Source: Bettongia penicillata ogilbyi | Taxonomy: Eukaryota; Chordata; Mammalia; Diprotodontia; Potoroidae | Direction of reading: 5' to 3' | DNA: 64,000 bases | Assembly (NCBI GenBank): GCA_023548195.1 | Contig: JAJHZJ010000335.1 | Span: 6,329,550-6,393,549 of the forward strand | Shown: positions 10,996 to 22,689 of the stretch, in pieces | Layout: each line of letters opens with the position of its first letter | How positions within the stretch are numbered: the first letter of the stretch is position 1 | Notes under the pieces: model-generated | Told to the model about the DNA's origin: nothing | What the model saw: the letters and a program-made list of their open reading frames with translations, nothing else | Database searches by the model: none | Made by a program: the position numbers and the translations under genes

Positions 10996-11540
10996 TAGGG
11001 TGCATGAGCCTATGGCCTTAAGGGTAGAGCTTAAATTAGGGTTGGGTTGACTGGGACTTTCACCAAAATTTAAAGGATACTGAAAATAGTTGCCCTTTAG
11101 TAATATGGAAGAAGGGAGATTAGTACTTAGTAAGCAAAAATAATTAGTTAAAATAGAAATCTACCAGATGGTCATCATATGGAAGAGCTCACCTATCTTT
11201 TGTCTCCCGTAAGCCTTTGTAGCAATCTCTTTGCCTCAGGTGTATTTTCATACTACCTCCCTAAGGGCCAGTTCCTGCTCCTCCTGGGGACCTGGGGTGC
11301 TGTGAGGGAATCGGGAGCCTACCATCTCACTCATTTAGACCCACATCTCCATGGCTGCCACATCTCTAATGGCAGCAATTATGTGGCTTCTGCCCACAGT
11401 TAATAACCCAGTTTAAGTGATCAGGGCTAAAACCCTTAACAAACTGGTTGTTAATTTTGTTATCGATCTGGTCCATGGGGATTTAAAAAAATAGCTATTA
11501 AGAGCCTAGGTCTATGAATTATTATCCACAGGGACTATAA
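10996..11540. other. No gene seen; unassigned
   Basis: Includes an AT-rich run near 11100-11180 and a short pyrimidine-rich part near 11200-11290. No repeat or exon can be supported. Confidence 0.4.
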
Positions 11541-11542
11541 GA

Positions 11543-11785
11543 GGTAGTGTGATGTAGTGAAATAAAGCCTTCGAGCCCCAACAATAGGTTCGAGTCCTAC
11601 TAATGACCCATCCTGGCTGTGTGTGTGATGTTGGGCAAAGTCACTTATTTCTCAGTGTCTTAGGTAAATCTCTAAGATTAAGTTGCAGAGAAGGAGATGG
11701 TCTGCATTGTTAGAGGGAATTTCCTCCTCTGAGAGTTCCCTATATCAGTGAAATCAAGGTCTAGTTCCTATCCCTAGTTGTAGTA
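11543..11785 (+). repeat. Long-tailed marsupial SINE
   Basis: The tRNA-like head with 'ggttcgagtcctactaat' is followed by 'gttgggcaaagtcacttatt'. A distinctive 3' body comes next (gattaagttgcagagaagga, gggaatttcctcctctgaga, ctatatcagtgaaatcaagg). Other copies of the same family are at 22310-22530 and 54135-54335. Confidence 0.7.
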
Positions 11786-12239
11786 TTGGTAGGGTTATGG
11801 ATTAGGAGCACTGAGGAGTATGCATGGAAATCAGTATGGCTAGGGGAAAGTCTTCAGCTAATAGTTCCCAGAGAAAGATGGGATATTCTTTCTCTCTTTG
11901 GACTTAAGTTTGAACCTGGTGGGTCTGAATGACAGTTCCAAGGCCTTGTGGGTAGGCTAGCCTTGGAACCAGGAGGCCTAGGGTGAAGACCAAGACTGAA
12001 GGCAAGGCTGGAGTTCTCCCCTCTCCCACTCAAGCAACTGTCTTTTAGGGGACTGGCTCTCTCTCCTCTCAACTACCAGATACTCAAGTGCCTGGGTTCT
12101 AAACTGACTTTCTATTTTACTGATGACCCACAGGACGTGACTATATTTATTCAGCCAATATGAACACACTTTCTGTGCAAACTGCCTTCCGTCCGTCCAA
12201 TGACTCTCAAGGATGTTTAAATTGACCAAGAACTTTTTG
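11786..12239. other. No gene seen; unassigned
   Basis: A mixed purine-rich region with two short opposite-strand open frames. No splice context or repeat identity is clear. Confidence 0.4.
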
Positions 12240-14320
12240 TAGTTGGTTGGAATACCACCGAGTTCTTTCCCAGGCTATTCCCCATGCACTGGCTACTCTC
12301 TTCCCATCTTGACCCCTTGGGGAACCAATTCAACTCTATACCTCCTCTTCTCTTTGGTCTCTTGCTCTCTCAAACTATTGAAGGTCTTACTTTGACAAGC
12401 ACCAGCCATTCCGCCCACCATCTTCTACCTTCATTTCTACCGACATGCTGTTGAACAAAACGGGAGAAATGAAAACATGCTGACTGGGTCTACTACAAAT
12501 TTATGTTATAGAATCTCAAATGGGCCCTAGCTGTGGCAGGACTGTTAGTAATTAACTCACTATCCCACTTACCACAGCATCATTTCCAGACCTTTTCATC
12601 CCTTCCCTCTCAGCTGAGAACCTTGCCTCATATTTCACTGGAAAAATTGAAGCCATTTGCCAAGAGCTCTCTCTTCTTCCCTTCTCCCTTTTTCACATCA
12701 CTTAGATATCTTCTAACACTATTTCCTCCTTCACATCTCCCAAGAAGAGGTGGCTCTTCCCCTTGCCAACATTAACCCTTCTAGATGACAAATGGTTCTG
12801 TCCCATCCCATTTCCCCCAAGAGATTGCCTCCTCTCACGTCCCCATTTTATCACTAATCTTTAATCTCTCCCTTTTTATTAGGTGCCTCCCAACTGCCTA
12901 CAAACATGACCAGGTTCTTCTCCCCCCATCCTCAAAAACACCTCACTTGAGCTGTCCATACCTGCTAGCTATGGTCACATATCTTTCCTCCCCTTTGTGA
13001 GAGACTCCTTGGGATGGCTGTCTACAATAGGTGCTTCCACTCTTTTCCTCTCTTCTTAACTCTGTACAGGCTGGATCTTGACTTCATCTATTCTCTCTAA
13101 ACTTATCGATGACCTCTTAAGTTCCAAATCCAATCCTTTTCTCAACTCATCCTTCTTGAATTCTCTACAGTCAATGACCCTGTGAATCATGTCCTCAATA
13201 TTCTCTTTCCTCCAGGTTTTCATGACATTGCTCTCTTCTGGTTCTCTTTTGATGGATCTTCATTCATGTCTCCTAACTGTGTTTGTTCCCCAAAGTTCTG
13301 TCCTGATCTTTATCCTCTTCTCCTTCCATACTATTTTTGATGTGATCATCAGCTCCCATGGATTCAATTATCATCTTTTTAAGTGATTCCCAGATCTACT
13401 TAGTGAGACCTAACTCTCTTCTCCTCTATTCTCATCTCTCTAACTGCCTATTAAACATCTTGAACTGAATGTCCTGTAGACATCTTACTTTCAATTTGCT
13501 AAAGACAGAACTCATTATCTTTCCTCACAACCTCCACTCTCCTCCATTTTCCTAATTTCCCTATTACTGTTCAAGAACACTAGCATCATCCCTGGGTGCA
13601 CAATTGAGGTGCACAATTGACTCCTCACTCTTTCTCACCCCACCATATCCAATTTGTTGCCAAGTCCTACTCACTCTAAATTTGAAGTATTTCTCAAATA
13701 TTCTCTCTTCTCTCTGACACTGTCACCATCCTGGTACAGGTCCTCCTCATCTCACAACTGGACTATGGCAATAGCCTGCTGACTCGTTTCCCTGACATAT
13801 CTCTCTTTTCCTAGTCTGTCCCCCACTGTGCTACCACATTACAACAGGTTTGTCTATATTACCTCCTCTCTACCCTCTTTAATAAGCTCCAGTGGCTCCA
13901 TATCATCTCCAGGATCAAATATACAATCCTCTATTTGGCATTTGAAGCCCTTCATAACCCCATCACCTCCTACCCTCCCAGGCCTCCTGCACTTTACTCC
14001 CCTGCCCCCCAACATGTCCTCTGTAATACAGTGATGATGGCTTTCATGGGATTCCTCACATGTGATACTCCCTCTTCCAAACTGGGCGTTTTCACTGGCT
14101 GTCTCTCATGCCGCCATCTCTCTCCCTCCTCAGCTCCATCCTCCCATTTACTCATGAGTGCCTTTCCTCTGCTGATTATCCCCAAATGATCTCATCTACA
14201 TTTGATTTGTGGCCACTGTTCCATGTCTTCTCCCCCATTAGATAATGAGCTCCTTGAGAGCAGGGACTAGCTTTTGCCTTTCTTTGTATCCTCTCTGCAC
14301 TGAGTACAGTAGCTTACATA
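12240..14320 (+). repeat. ~2 kb L2-like LINE, plus strand
   Basis: The longest LINE in the window. Its 3' half follows the L2 order: 'catcagctcccatggattca', 'acatcttgaactgaatgtcc', 'gactatggcaatagcctgct', 'ataagctccagtggctccat', 'ggcatttgaagcccttcata', 'agataatgagctccttgaga' and 'tttgtatcc'. Reverse transcriptase coding capacity is broken into short frames. The left boundary is uncertain; the part before about 12530 could be older flanking DNA. Confidence 0.75.
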
Positions 14321-14374
14321 GGGTCACACAGTGAGTTAGTATCCAAGTCATAACTCAAACCAGGTCTTCCTGGG

Positions 14375-14800
14375 TGTGTCTTGAAGGAAATCAAGGCTCA
14401 GAGAAATGATGTGATTTGCCCAAGGTAGCAGAGCCAGAATAGAAAGTAGAATGTAGTAAATTATCTCACATAAAAGAGTCAAGAAAGATCTTTTATAATG
14501 GAGGGGAAGAAGGGGAAGGTGAGAGGGAATAAGTAAGTCTTCCTCTCATTGGATGTGGCTTCAGCTTGAAAAAAGAGAGGGAGAAGGTGAAAGCCAGAAG
14601 AATGGACCATAATAAACTCTATCCTGAAAGAGATAAATATAGAGTGCTAAAAATACCAAACTTGGAATCAGAAGAGACTTGGATTTAAATCTTACTAGCT
14701 GTGTGACCACAGGCAAGTCATTAGCTCCCTGAATCTCAGTTTCTTAATCTGTTAAATGGGGAAAATACCTGTGAAACCTATTACGCAGGGTGGTTAGGTG
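14375..14800. repeat. SINE fragments around 14.4-14.8 kb
   Basis: 14375-14445 is a minus-strand SINE piece (aaatgatgtgatttgcccaa). 14650-14800 is a plus-strand MIR-type copy (ttggatttaaatcttactag, then ctgtgtgaccacaggcaagt). The part between is purine-rich and unassigned. Confidence 0.6.
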
Positions 14801-15084
14801 ACCTTCGGGGGTACAGTGGATATCAAGCATCATTTTTGACCTACTCCCTTCCGAAGAAGTCTAGCCCTGGGGCTGGCCACAGTGAGGATCTGCTCAGCTA
14901 TCTTGAAAGAAGTAGCCCTGCCTGACTCTCTTGTCTTCTTTTCTCAGAAGAGACTCTTCTCTCTTCTTTTCCCTGAAGTAGCAACCTAGGGGTAATTGTG
15001 ACAAGTACAAACATATGTTGATGATGTAGGGCCAGCCTGTGAGTCACCAGGGATGGCTGCTGGCAACAGTTAGTCAGGGGTAAG

Positions 15085-15475
15085 CCTGTCTGTCTAAATC
15101 TTGGGAGAATTCCTTCTCCTCTCTGGGTCTCAGTATTCTCAGCTACAGAATGAGAGATTTGTATCAGATGACCTTCAAAGTCTCTTCCAGTTCTAAATAC
15201 TATGACCTTATTGATTTGGGAAGGTTGGTCATGGCCAGACAGGGAGAATGATGCCTATCCTGAATGTGTCCGAGGAGGACTGGGGATGTTAGGAGCCTAC
15301 ATATGAAGTTGAATGACCTGGGTTGAAATACTCGCTCTGCCATTAATAACCCATATGTGACCTTGGCGAGGTCACCTTTCCTCCAAGAACCTTGGCTTCC
15401 CCATCTGTAAAATGAATTGACTGAACTAGACAGTCTCAAAGGCTCCTCCCAACTCCAGATCCTCTGAGAACAATC
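15085..15475 (+). repeat. Two plus-strand SINE copies
   Basis: 15085-15210 retains the core and tail (gtctcttccagttctaaata). 15300-15475 is more complete (gacctgggttgaaatactcg, ctgtaaaatgaattgactga, caactccagatcctctg). The ~90 bp between them are unassigned. Confidence 0.65.
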
Positions 15476-16020
15476 ACGGGTCTGTTTTTCCATTCGCTCA
15501 GTTCTTAATAGCGACATTAACAGCTCTAATTGTGCCTATTACTGGAGGTTATTAAAGCTTTCTGTCATTAGGCATCCTGGCCTCAGCTGATCAGAGAAGC
15601 AACAAGCAGACATGGCATAGACCAGAGGCAACGCTATGAGGATTCTGTTCTTCCCCCACCCCACTCCACTCAACCTCCATGAATTGTTTCCACGGCATGC
15701 CTCCTCCCAAGAGAAAGAAAGAGATAAAGAAAGGAGGGAAGGAAGGAAGGAAAACATGACAACTTCTATTTGACTTGAACCCCAGGACAGGAAAACTGTG
15801 GTGATGTCTGGAATCCAGGGAATAAAAAGAATTTTTTTTACTGAGGAAACCCATCCTCCCAATCAAGCATCACTGTGGTGATACTTTCCGACTGGCTCCT
15901 GGGATGGATGAAGGTTGGTGATTCCTTGCCCTGCCAGTCTCCCCTTTCTTGGGGGCAGAGGAGAAAGAGGAGGAGGAAGGTGTGGTTAGCCAGAGAATCA
16001 GAGAATGTCAGAGAACAGAA
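15476..16020. other. No gene seen; unassigned
   Basis: Apparently unique sequence with an A/G-rich patch at about 15700-15760. The two overlapping minus-strand open frames (107 and 91 codons) read from it have no splice or family support. Confidence 0.4.
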
Positions 16021-16024
16021 AGAA

Positions 16025-16625
16025 TCATAGAACTGTGATGTGGAAAGGATCCTAAGGGATCACCAGTTTAGAGATAGATGGGAAATTAGAGATTATCTAG
16101 GCTGATCTCCTCTTCATATAGACAGGGAGACTAAGGCCCAAGTCACTTGACCATAGTCACATAGTAGGTGTCAGAGAGAAGACTTGAATCCATGTCCCCC
16201 AACTCCAAGTATGGAACACAATCCACTTTGTTGCTAATCCAATTGCCTTATTGAATAGATGGAGAAACTGAGGTAGGAAACTGAGAGTAAAAGAGACTTG
16301 CCCAAGGTTGTACAGATGCTTGGTGGAATGGTCAAGTCAGAGCCCAGAACTCCTGACTGCCCAAGGCCAATGACTATTAACCATCGCAGGACATTTCTCT
16401 GAGGAAAACGAAAATTATAGTAGCAGGTCCTACTTCCATAGCACTCCAAGGTTGACAAAGCATTTTCTTGACAATAACCCCATGAAGAAGCTGCTGGCTC
16501 AGTCATTATTGTCTCTATATTACAGCTCAGAGAAGGTCTATGCCTAAGGGCACAGAGCTAGTAGGTAGTTAAGCCAGGATTTGAATTCAAGTCCCCCCAA
16601 CTACTGAGCCAGAACTCTTTCCTTC
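16025..16625 (-). repeat. Three minus-strand SINEs in a row
   Basis: Copies at about 16025-16240, 16245-16400 and 16410-16625 each show antisense SINE order. Markers are 'gggagactaaggcccaagtc', 'ggagaaactgaggtaggaaa' and 'gagctagtaggtagttaagc'. Confidence 0.65.
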
Positions 16626-16639
16626 TCACAATTAAAGAA

Positions 16640-17095
16640 TCATGAAGCCTTGGAGTTTGAAGGGTGCATAGAGATAGTGTCATCCAAGCTGCACTTGACC
16701 AAGAACCCCCAATGTAATATTCGTGACCAATCAACATCCACCTATTTCTGATGATCTAGAACAAAGGGTAACTAATTTCCTCCAAGCAGCCCATCCCACT
16801 TTGGCACATCTCCGATTATTCTGCTGCCTTTCTGACATCTAGCTGAAATCTGCCTCTGTCATTCCCTCCCTTTGCTTCGAAGTCTATCCTCTGAACAAAA
16901 CAAAGCAAGTCCAACCTCTTTTCCACACACAATGACCTTTCAAAAGCCTAAAGACTGATCTCTTGTTTCCCTTGGGTCTTCTCTCCAGGCTACATGCTCC
17001 CAGTTCCTTTAACTTGACCACACGTAGCTTGGTCTCAAAAGTCTGTGTCATCCTAAGTCCCCTACTCTGGATATGTTCTCATTCATCAGTGTCTG
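16640..17095 (-). repeat. CR1/L3-like LINE fragment
   Basis: Reads 'catccaagctgcacttgacc', 'agcagcccatcccactttgg', 'gtcttctctccaggctacat' and 'cccagttcctttaacttgac'. This is the antisense order of CR1/L3-type LINE 3' regions. It is colinear with the longer copy at 61945-63734. Confidence 0.7.
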
Positions 17096-17119
17096 CATGT
17101 CAGGGACAGGAAATGGAAG

Positions 17120-17700
17120 GTTAAATGCATAGAAGAGCTAGGAGGGTCTTGTTTGACTGAAATTTGGAGTGTGTGAAGGAGTAAAGCTGTAATAATGCTG
17201 GAATGGTGGAATGGGGCTGGATTTGGGTAGGTCTTTTAATAGCAGGCTGAGGATTTTATTCCAGGAGTAATAGGGAAGTACTGAAATCATCTGAGCCTTG
17301 GAGTGAAGCAGCCACCTTAGGAGGATGATCTTGACAGCTGGGTGGAGTTTGGATTGGGGAGAGGAGAGACTTTAGCCAATTGGGAGGTTGTTGCAATAGC
17401 CTAGGGGAGAGTTGATGAGAACTGCGACTGAGATGGTAACAGTATGTAAGGGCAGGAGGATGTATCTGAGAGATGTTTTGGAGGAGAATGGACAAGACTT
17501 GGCAACTGTTTGGATGTGGGAGGGTGATAAGGGAGAAGAACGAATGTGGAATGATTGTGAAGCTGGGTGACTGGGAGGAGAGTGGTGCCCTGGATAGGAA
17601 CTAGGAAGGGTTTAGGGTGGGGTGGTGGTGATTAAGATATTAAGCTTCACTGTATACATATTGAATTTGAGATGTTGATAGGACATCGAAGGGGGAGATG
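17120..17700 (-). repeat. L2-like LINE, minus strand
   Basis: Contains 'ttgacagctgggtggagttt', 'attgggaggttgttgcaata', 'acttggcaactgtttggatg', 'gggtgactgggaggagagtg' and 'ttgaatttgagatgttgata'. It is colinear with 28800-29230 and is the reverse complement of the plus-strand L2-like copies. Confidence 0.7.
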
Positions 17701-17714
17701 GCTGACAGGCTGGG

Positions 17715-17985
17715 GGTAATATGCGAGGGAGGTTGAGTGACTTGCCCAAGGTCACACAGGGATTGAGCATCCACGATGGGATTTGGACTCAAGTCATCTG
17801 ACTCTAAAGCCACGCTCTTCCCACTATTTTGGCTCTGCTGCTTGCCAGCTGTGTGACCTTGGGTAAGTCTCCTGCATTCTCTGAGCCCCAAATCACTCAA
17901 CCATCTTGGTCCTAAGTTTCCTCCCTGGCAAAATGTGGAAGCTGGATTAGATGGCTTCTGGAGGTCCCTTCCAGCTCAGGAGATA
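17715..17985. repeat. Two head-to-head SINE pieces
   Basis: 17715-17825 is antisense (gagtgacttgcccaaggtca). 17835-17985 is sense (agctgtgtgaccttgggtaa, then gaggtcccttccagctc). Confidence 0.65.
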
Positions 17986-18450
17986 AGACAAGGTTGTATC
18001 TCTAGACCTGACTTTCTACATCTTCTGAATCTCAGGTAGAATGACCTAGACCATGGGAAGGCACCGTCTTGCAAGGCTGCCCATGGCTATCCCACTTGTT
18101 GGAGAAAGACAAAGCTGGGCTCCTGAGTCTACATGGTCAGTCAGTCAACAAGCCTTTTTTCAGCACTTATGAGATGGTCAGCTCCAAGTTCCTGGTCCTG
18201 ATCAGCAGGGAGGCAAGCAAGGGAGCGGGGGACCCTAGGGGACAGACTCTATGCTCCAGGAGCACCAAGGACAGCTGCTGTGGCTGTACCTGCCTCCAGA
18301 GGCTGTGGTAGTGGTGCCTATGCTGCCTTGTCAGTATCAGTGACTCAGGAGGTACTGTGCCCATGGAGGTGGGGCTGGGGAGTTGGACCTTGCAGCTTTC
18401 CATCACAAGAGCCCTTTTTAAACCCAATATTCAGTTCCAGTTTTCTGTCT
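17986..18450. other. No gene seen; unassigned
   Basis: A short L2-like remnant is possible near 18135-18170 (agtcaacaagcc). The remainder carries no supported feature. Confidence 0.4.
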
Positions 18451-18454
18451 GGGT

Positions 18455-18715
18455 GATAGGGAGTAAAGAGAACACTGGGTTTGAGTCCTGGCCAGACCAC
18501 TTATAGCCTGAATGACCTTCGGAATGGCATTTCTCTTCTCTGGGACTCAGTTTCCTCAGTCATAAATTGTTCTAGTTTTCCTGTAAAGATTTCTTTCAGC
18601 TCTAAATTCTGTGATTCTTTATTTTGTTGATGAAAAAATGGTGTCTCAGAGAGGTAAGTGACTTACCTACTACAGTTAGTAAATGAGAGAATCTAAGAGA
18701 TTTAAGTCCTCTGAC
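18455..18715. repeat. Two opposed SINE copies
   Basis: 18455-18618 is sense (gggactcagtttcctcagtc, then atttctttcagctctaaatt). 18620-18715 is antisense (agagaggtaagtgacttacc). Confidence 0.6.
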
Positions 18716-19239
18716 CCCAATCTCTGTGCCCAGAAGGAATGAGAAAAGAAAGAAGGCACTGCATGTGTGGGGTAGTAGGAAGAAGGGGCGTACTGGAATG
18801 GGAGAAACATGAGTTTCATTTGCTTCACGATTCTGGAACCAGAAATTACCACTGGAATGCTTGGGACAGCAGTAGGAGCCCCTGAAAGGCCAGCATGAAG
18901 TCATGACTCTAGGAATGGAATCCAAGGGGCATATCTAGTTGGGAGATCTGGAGGAATGAGCTGGGCCATGAAGGGTGGGTAAAGATTTGCACTGGGAACA
19001 TTTTACACCAAGGGAACACAGGCTCTGATCAAACTGAACAAAGTAAGGGATATCCAGTGCCAGTGCCTACATCTAAGTTCTGTTTGTCTCTGAGCAAGCT
19101 GTCTCTGGAAGGGAAACTCCATCTCTGAGAATAAGAACTGACCTGTCCTATCCTGGAGAGTTTTGTCAATGAGTGGCTTGGGAGGTTGGATGGGCAGAGG
19201 GGGCTGAACTCAGAGAAATAAAGAGGGATTTGGAGGGAA
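18716..19239. other. No gene seen; unassigned
   Basis: Mostly unique, moderately purine-rich sequence. No exon or repeat assignment can be supported. Confidence 0.4.
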
Positions 19240-19440
19240 AGAGGGTCCAGAGAATCTTAGAGCCGGAAGGCACCTCAAAGAGTCATTGGGTCCAGTCTCT
19301 AGTTGACTAAGAATCCCCTTTCCAACATTTCCAACAAGTGGTCATCCAGCATTGGCATGAAAACCTCTGGGGAGGAAGAGCCCATCCCCTCCATCTTTCA
19401 TCAATAGATCATCAAACCCAAATCTGCCTTTTTTGACTTC
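19240..19440 (-). repeat. CR1/L3-like LINE fragment
   Basis: Shows the antisense CR1/L3 opening: 'ttagagccggaaggcacctc', 'gaatcccctttccaacattt', 'agtggtcatccagcattggc'. It represents the extreme 3' end of the element. Confidence 0.7.
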
Positions 19441-19625
19441 GCAGCATCAGAGAGCTAGAACTAGAAGAGAGATCCATGAGATCCTTCTTCCCTAAGTCTG
19501 ACCTTTCCATTTTACAGATGAGGCAACTGAGGTCCAGTCACACTGCTAGCGTTAGAGGCAACATTCAAACCCAGGTGCTACTGACTCCAAGTCCAGGGAT
19601 GTACTCACTGCTCCACCTCACCAAC
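19441..19625 (-). repeat. CORE-type SINE, minus strand
   Basis: Includes 'ccattttacagatgaggcaa', 'ctgaggtccagtcacactgc' and a head with 'caaacccaggtgctactgac'. Confidence 0.65.
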
Positions 19626-19985
19626 TTTCATGGCTCCTTGAAAGTCAAGCAACTCCAACTAAAGGCAGATCAGAGATTAGAAGCAGGAGAATACTACTAG
19701 TCTCCTCGTCCCTCCCACAGCCCTGAAGGGGCTCATGATCCCATAAGGCACCTGCACAACTCCCTGTGTGGTCCTGTCTTCAGCAATCCCTCAGTCAACG
19801 AGAGAGCCAACTCAGGAAGGTGACTCTCTTCAGAGTCTTTATCTTGTAGATAAATGCCAATGGTTCCCACATAACAGAGCTCCCCCAGTCACGCTAGTAG
19901 AATTCCAGTGACTGGCTCCAGAGGAAGAGTTTAGAAACCCCAAGAAAGAAGGAGGCTGGAACCAGGAAAGGAAAATTTCCGATAC
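19626..19985. other. No gene seen; unassigned
   Basis: No repeat signature recognised and no convincing exon. Confidence 0.35.
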
Positions 19986-20225
19986 TGTTTACCCAACGAT
20001 TAGGCTTCTCCTTGATTTATTTACATCGAACATTTTGGTAACCATCTGCTCTTAAACTAAACGGAAAATTATCCTCCTCCTGCTGTGACGGCATTTCCCT
20101 TGGATGTTTTTAATAAAAAAAAATCTATCATTTTAATGTAGACAGCTCAGCTAATAAAAATGATCTGTGCCATTAGTAATTATCCCACAAATACAACGCA
20201 AATGAGCTAAAGGGCCCTTGGAGGC
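19986..20225. promoter_or_regulatory. Candidate conserved regulatory island
   Basis: This is a repeat-free AT-rich block within repeat-dense DNA. It has several homeodomain-type cores (cattagtaattatccca, cagctcagctaataaaaatg, tgtttttaataaaa). The composition is typical of vertebrate developmental enhancers, but conservation cannot be tested here. Confidence 0.35.
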
Positions 20226-20458
20226 CCCCTCCTCCTGGAACTGGGACTAGGCTGGGGACCTGACCCCTTTGGTCAGAGAGAGGAAAGGGGCCCCAAGAGT
20301 CATTGAGGGAGGATCCAGGTGTGTCTGGGGTCCAGCTATCATGCCAGTCATGATCTCCTTGGAAACATACTTAGATAATTTCTGGTTGGAATCCTAGGAT
20401 GGGGTGGGGACTTGTAAAATCATGGGATCTAAGCTGGAAGGAACTTTTATATTTCAAC

Positions 20459-20680
20459 CAGGTTCTCAACCTGGAGTCCACAGGTAGATTTCAGAGGGCT
20501 TTTGAATTAGGATGGGGAAAATGTGCATTTTAATTTTCGTTGACTGAAATTTAGCATGTCCATCGATTATTAAATTAAAATAAATTAAATTATTAAAGAT
20601 AAATAATTCTGAGAAAGGATCCTGCAGGATTTGCCAGAGAGTCAGAGGGGCCCACAGCACAGAAAAGATCAGTAACCTCA
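20459..20680 (+). mobile_element. hAT-like MITE copy, diverged
   Basis: The left end reads 'caggttctcaacctggagtc'. The interior has the 'taataattctgagaaaggat'-type block seen in the 3590 copy. The right end is degraded near 'cagtaacctc'. Confidence 0.5.
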
Positions 20681-20684
20681 ATCT

Positions 20685-21035
20685 GGTCCAATCTCTTCCT
20701 TTATAATTGAGAAAATAAAGGCTCAGAAAGGCAGTGACTAGTCCAAGGTCACACAGACTGTATGTGCCAGAATTCAGTGCTTTCTCCATTGCATTACACA
20801 GCTACTTATTGGACTGTATTAGTCTTTCCCCTGGAGAGTCCGGCTGGGAATGGGGCAGGGAGAAAAGCACAGGACTATAGAATCTAAACATTGGAAAGGA
20901 CCTTTAAAGGTCGGCGAGCATTTTACAGAGGAGGAAACTGAGGCGCAGAAGGATGAAAAAACTTGCCTAAATTCAATCAGCTAGGAAGCGGCAAGGCCAA
21001 GATTCACACCTGTGTGCTCCAACTCTGTCATCATG
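20685..21035 (-). repeat. Two minus-strand SINE copies
   Basis: 20685-20805 (agtccaaggtcacacagact) and 20872-21035 (gaggaggaaactgaggcgca, then gccaagattcacacctgtgt). Confidence 0.65.
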
Positions 21036-21089
21036 TACCCCTCCCTGGACTCCTCCCTCACTCCGACCCCACTTCTCTCTAAATGGAGT

Positions 21090-21465
21090 CAGCTCAATCA
21101 GTCATTCAACCAGCCAATAAGCGTCTGTAACGCTCCGCGTGTCAGGAAGGGCGCTAGGCTTGAGACTGCAAGTACAAAAAAATGAAAAAAATCTCTGCTT
21201 CATGAAGGGCTTAAAGGTAGGAAGGTAAGAAAAGGAGAAAGGTAAACATAAATATAGAGTTAACGAATACATAGGTTAACATATAATAGTTAAGTGAAAG
21301 ATCTTTCGAGAGGGAGGGCGGCATGATTCCTGAGCTGCATCTTAAGGGGTTCTTTGGGTGAAGGTGAGGAGGGAGGGTATTCCAGGTCTTGGGGATAGAG
21401 ACGGGAGATGGAGGGTCATTTGTGAGGAACAGAGAGAAGGCCAGTTTGACTGGATTGAAGGGGGT
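21090..21465 (-). repeat. L2-like LINE 3' region, minus strand
   Basis: Begins with the LINE end (cagccaataagcgtctgtaa). It continues through 'cttcatgaagggcttaaagg', 'gcatgattcctgagctgcat', 'ggagggagggtattccaggt' and 'gtgaggaacagagagaaggc'. A short GT/G-rich run follows at about 21461-21486. Confidence 0.7.
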
Positions 21466-21609
21466 GTGTGTGTGTGTGGGGGGGTTGTTAGCATCCCATC
21501 GCGCCTCTGGGCATTTTGCGGTTCCTCCCCTGCTGAAAGGACCAACTCTCCCTCTCGGGGGCCCGCCCTTCCCAGGTTTCATTTTCTTCAAAGGTTGTGC
21601 CCTTCATTC

Positions 21610-21995
21610 TAGAATTCCTGGACCGTTAGAGCTAGGAGCCTGGAGAAGGTCCAGGGTACCTTTCTCATTTTACAGATGATGAAAGTGGAGCCTGAAAATG
21701 GGAACTGACTTGTCCAAGGTCATGCGACGCTTCTTGGGCTTTCCAGACTCCTTGTCTGAGATTCAAAGTTCCTTTAAACCTGATTTCACCTGGATCAGAA
21801 CACCTTCACAGCTCTTTCCCGAGTCTGAAGGTTTTGCAAGGCACCACCCATGCAAAAGCCGTATGAAATAGGCATCACAAGCAGTATTATCCCCATTTGA
21901 TAGATGGGGAAACGGAGATAAAAGATCAGCCCGGGGACCCTGTGATTTGACTTCAGCACCAGTGCTCCTTCTGTTATACCATATTACCTGTGCAT
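21610..21995 (-). repeat. Two minus-strand SINE copies
   Basis: 21610-21760 (tctcattttacagatgatga, then cttgtccaaggtcatgcgac) and 21820-21995 (gttttgcaaggcaccaccca, then ccatttgatagatggggaaa). Confidence 0.65.
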
Positions 21996-21999
21996 ATCC

Positions 22000-22300
22000 A
22001 ACCCAATCCAACAAGCAATTATTAAATCTTATTAAATTCCTGCTATAGAAAGGAAATAAACATTTATTAAAGTGCCTACTATGTACCAAGTATTTTACGA
22101 ATACTCTCTCACTTGGTCCCCACAACAACTCTGGGATAGAGGTGCTATTGCAATTCCCATTTTACAGAAACTGAGGTCTACAGAGATTAACTGACTTGCC
22201 CAGGGTCAGGTAGCTAGTGAGTGTCTGAGGTCAGATTTGAACTCAGGTCAACTTGACTTCAGGCCTGGTGCTCCAATTGTTGAGCTGCCTAGCTGCTTCT
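22000..22300 (-). repeat. MIR-type SINE behind an L2 stub
   Basis: 22000-22045 is a short L2-like end. 22050-22300 is a nearly complete antisense SINE: 'aaacatttattaaagtgcct', 'cccattttacagaaactgag', 'gacttgcccagggtcaggta', 'gatttgaactcaggtcaact', and head 'ttgagctgcctagctgc'. Confidence 0.75.
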
Positions 22301-22309
22301 AGGACAAGA

Positions 22310-22530
22310 GAAGAGGCTGTGAGGGATAGTAGATAGAGCAGGAAGACTTGAGTTTAAGGGCTTCCTCTGACCTGTTTTGGCTATGTGACACTAGGTAAGT
22401 CATTTAACTCTCAATGTCCACTGGCCACTCTCTAAGACCAGCTGTTGAAGTCACACTGTTGGTCTGCTCTGCTGAAGGGAGTTTATACCTACTAGGAATC
22501 CCTCTCAAGGATGTAACCACAAATCTGGGC
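22310..22530 (+). repeat. Long-tailed marsupial SINE
   Basis: Same family as 11543-11785: 'gtagatagagcaggaagact', 'ctaggtaagtcatttaactc', then the 3' body with 'tgctgaagggagtttatacc' and 'aggaatccctctcaaggatg'. Confidence 0.65.
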
Positions 22531-22689
22531 AAAAAGATGATTTCTAAGACTGTTAAGCAAAAATATGAAGGCAAAAGTGACATCGTTCTTGTCCTCAAGA
22601 AGCTTATCCTCTCTTGGAGAACATTATTATAATGTTTGTGGAATGATAGGCTAAATACATTAATTATACCTGTCAATCAATCTGTGGGC

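Noticed and set aside
11543..11620. Possible tRNA gene with a 'ggttcgagtcc' B box
   Set aside because: It is the tRNA-like head of a SINE; no cloverleaf could be drawn and SINE body follows directly.
12533..14189. Several plus-strand frames in the L2-like LINE
   Set aside because: Broken remnants in a decayed LINE; none spans a recognisable endonuclease or reverse transcriptase motif set.
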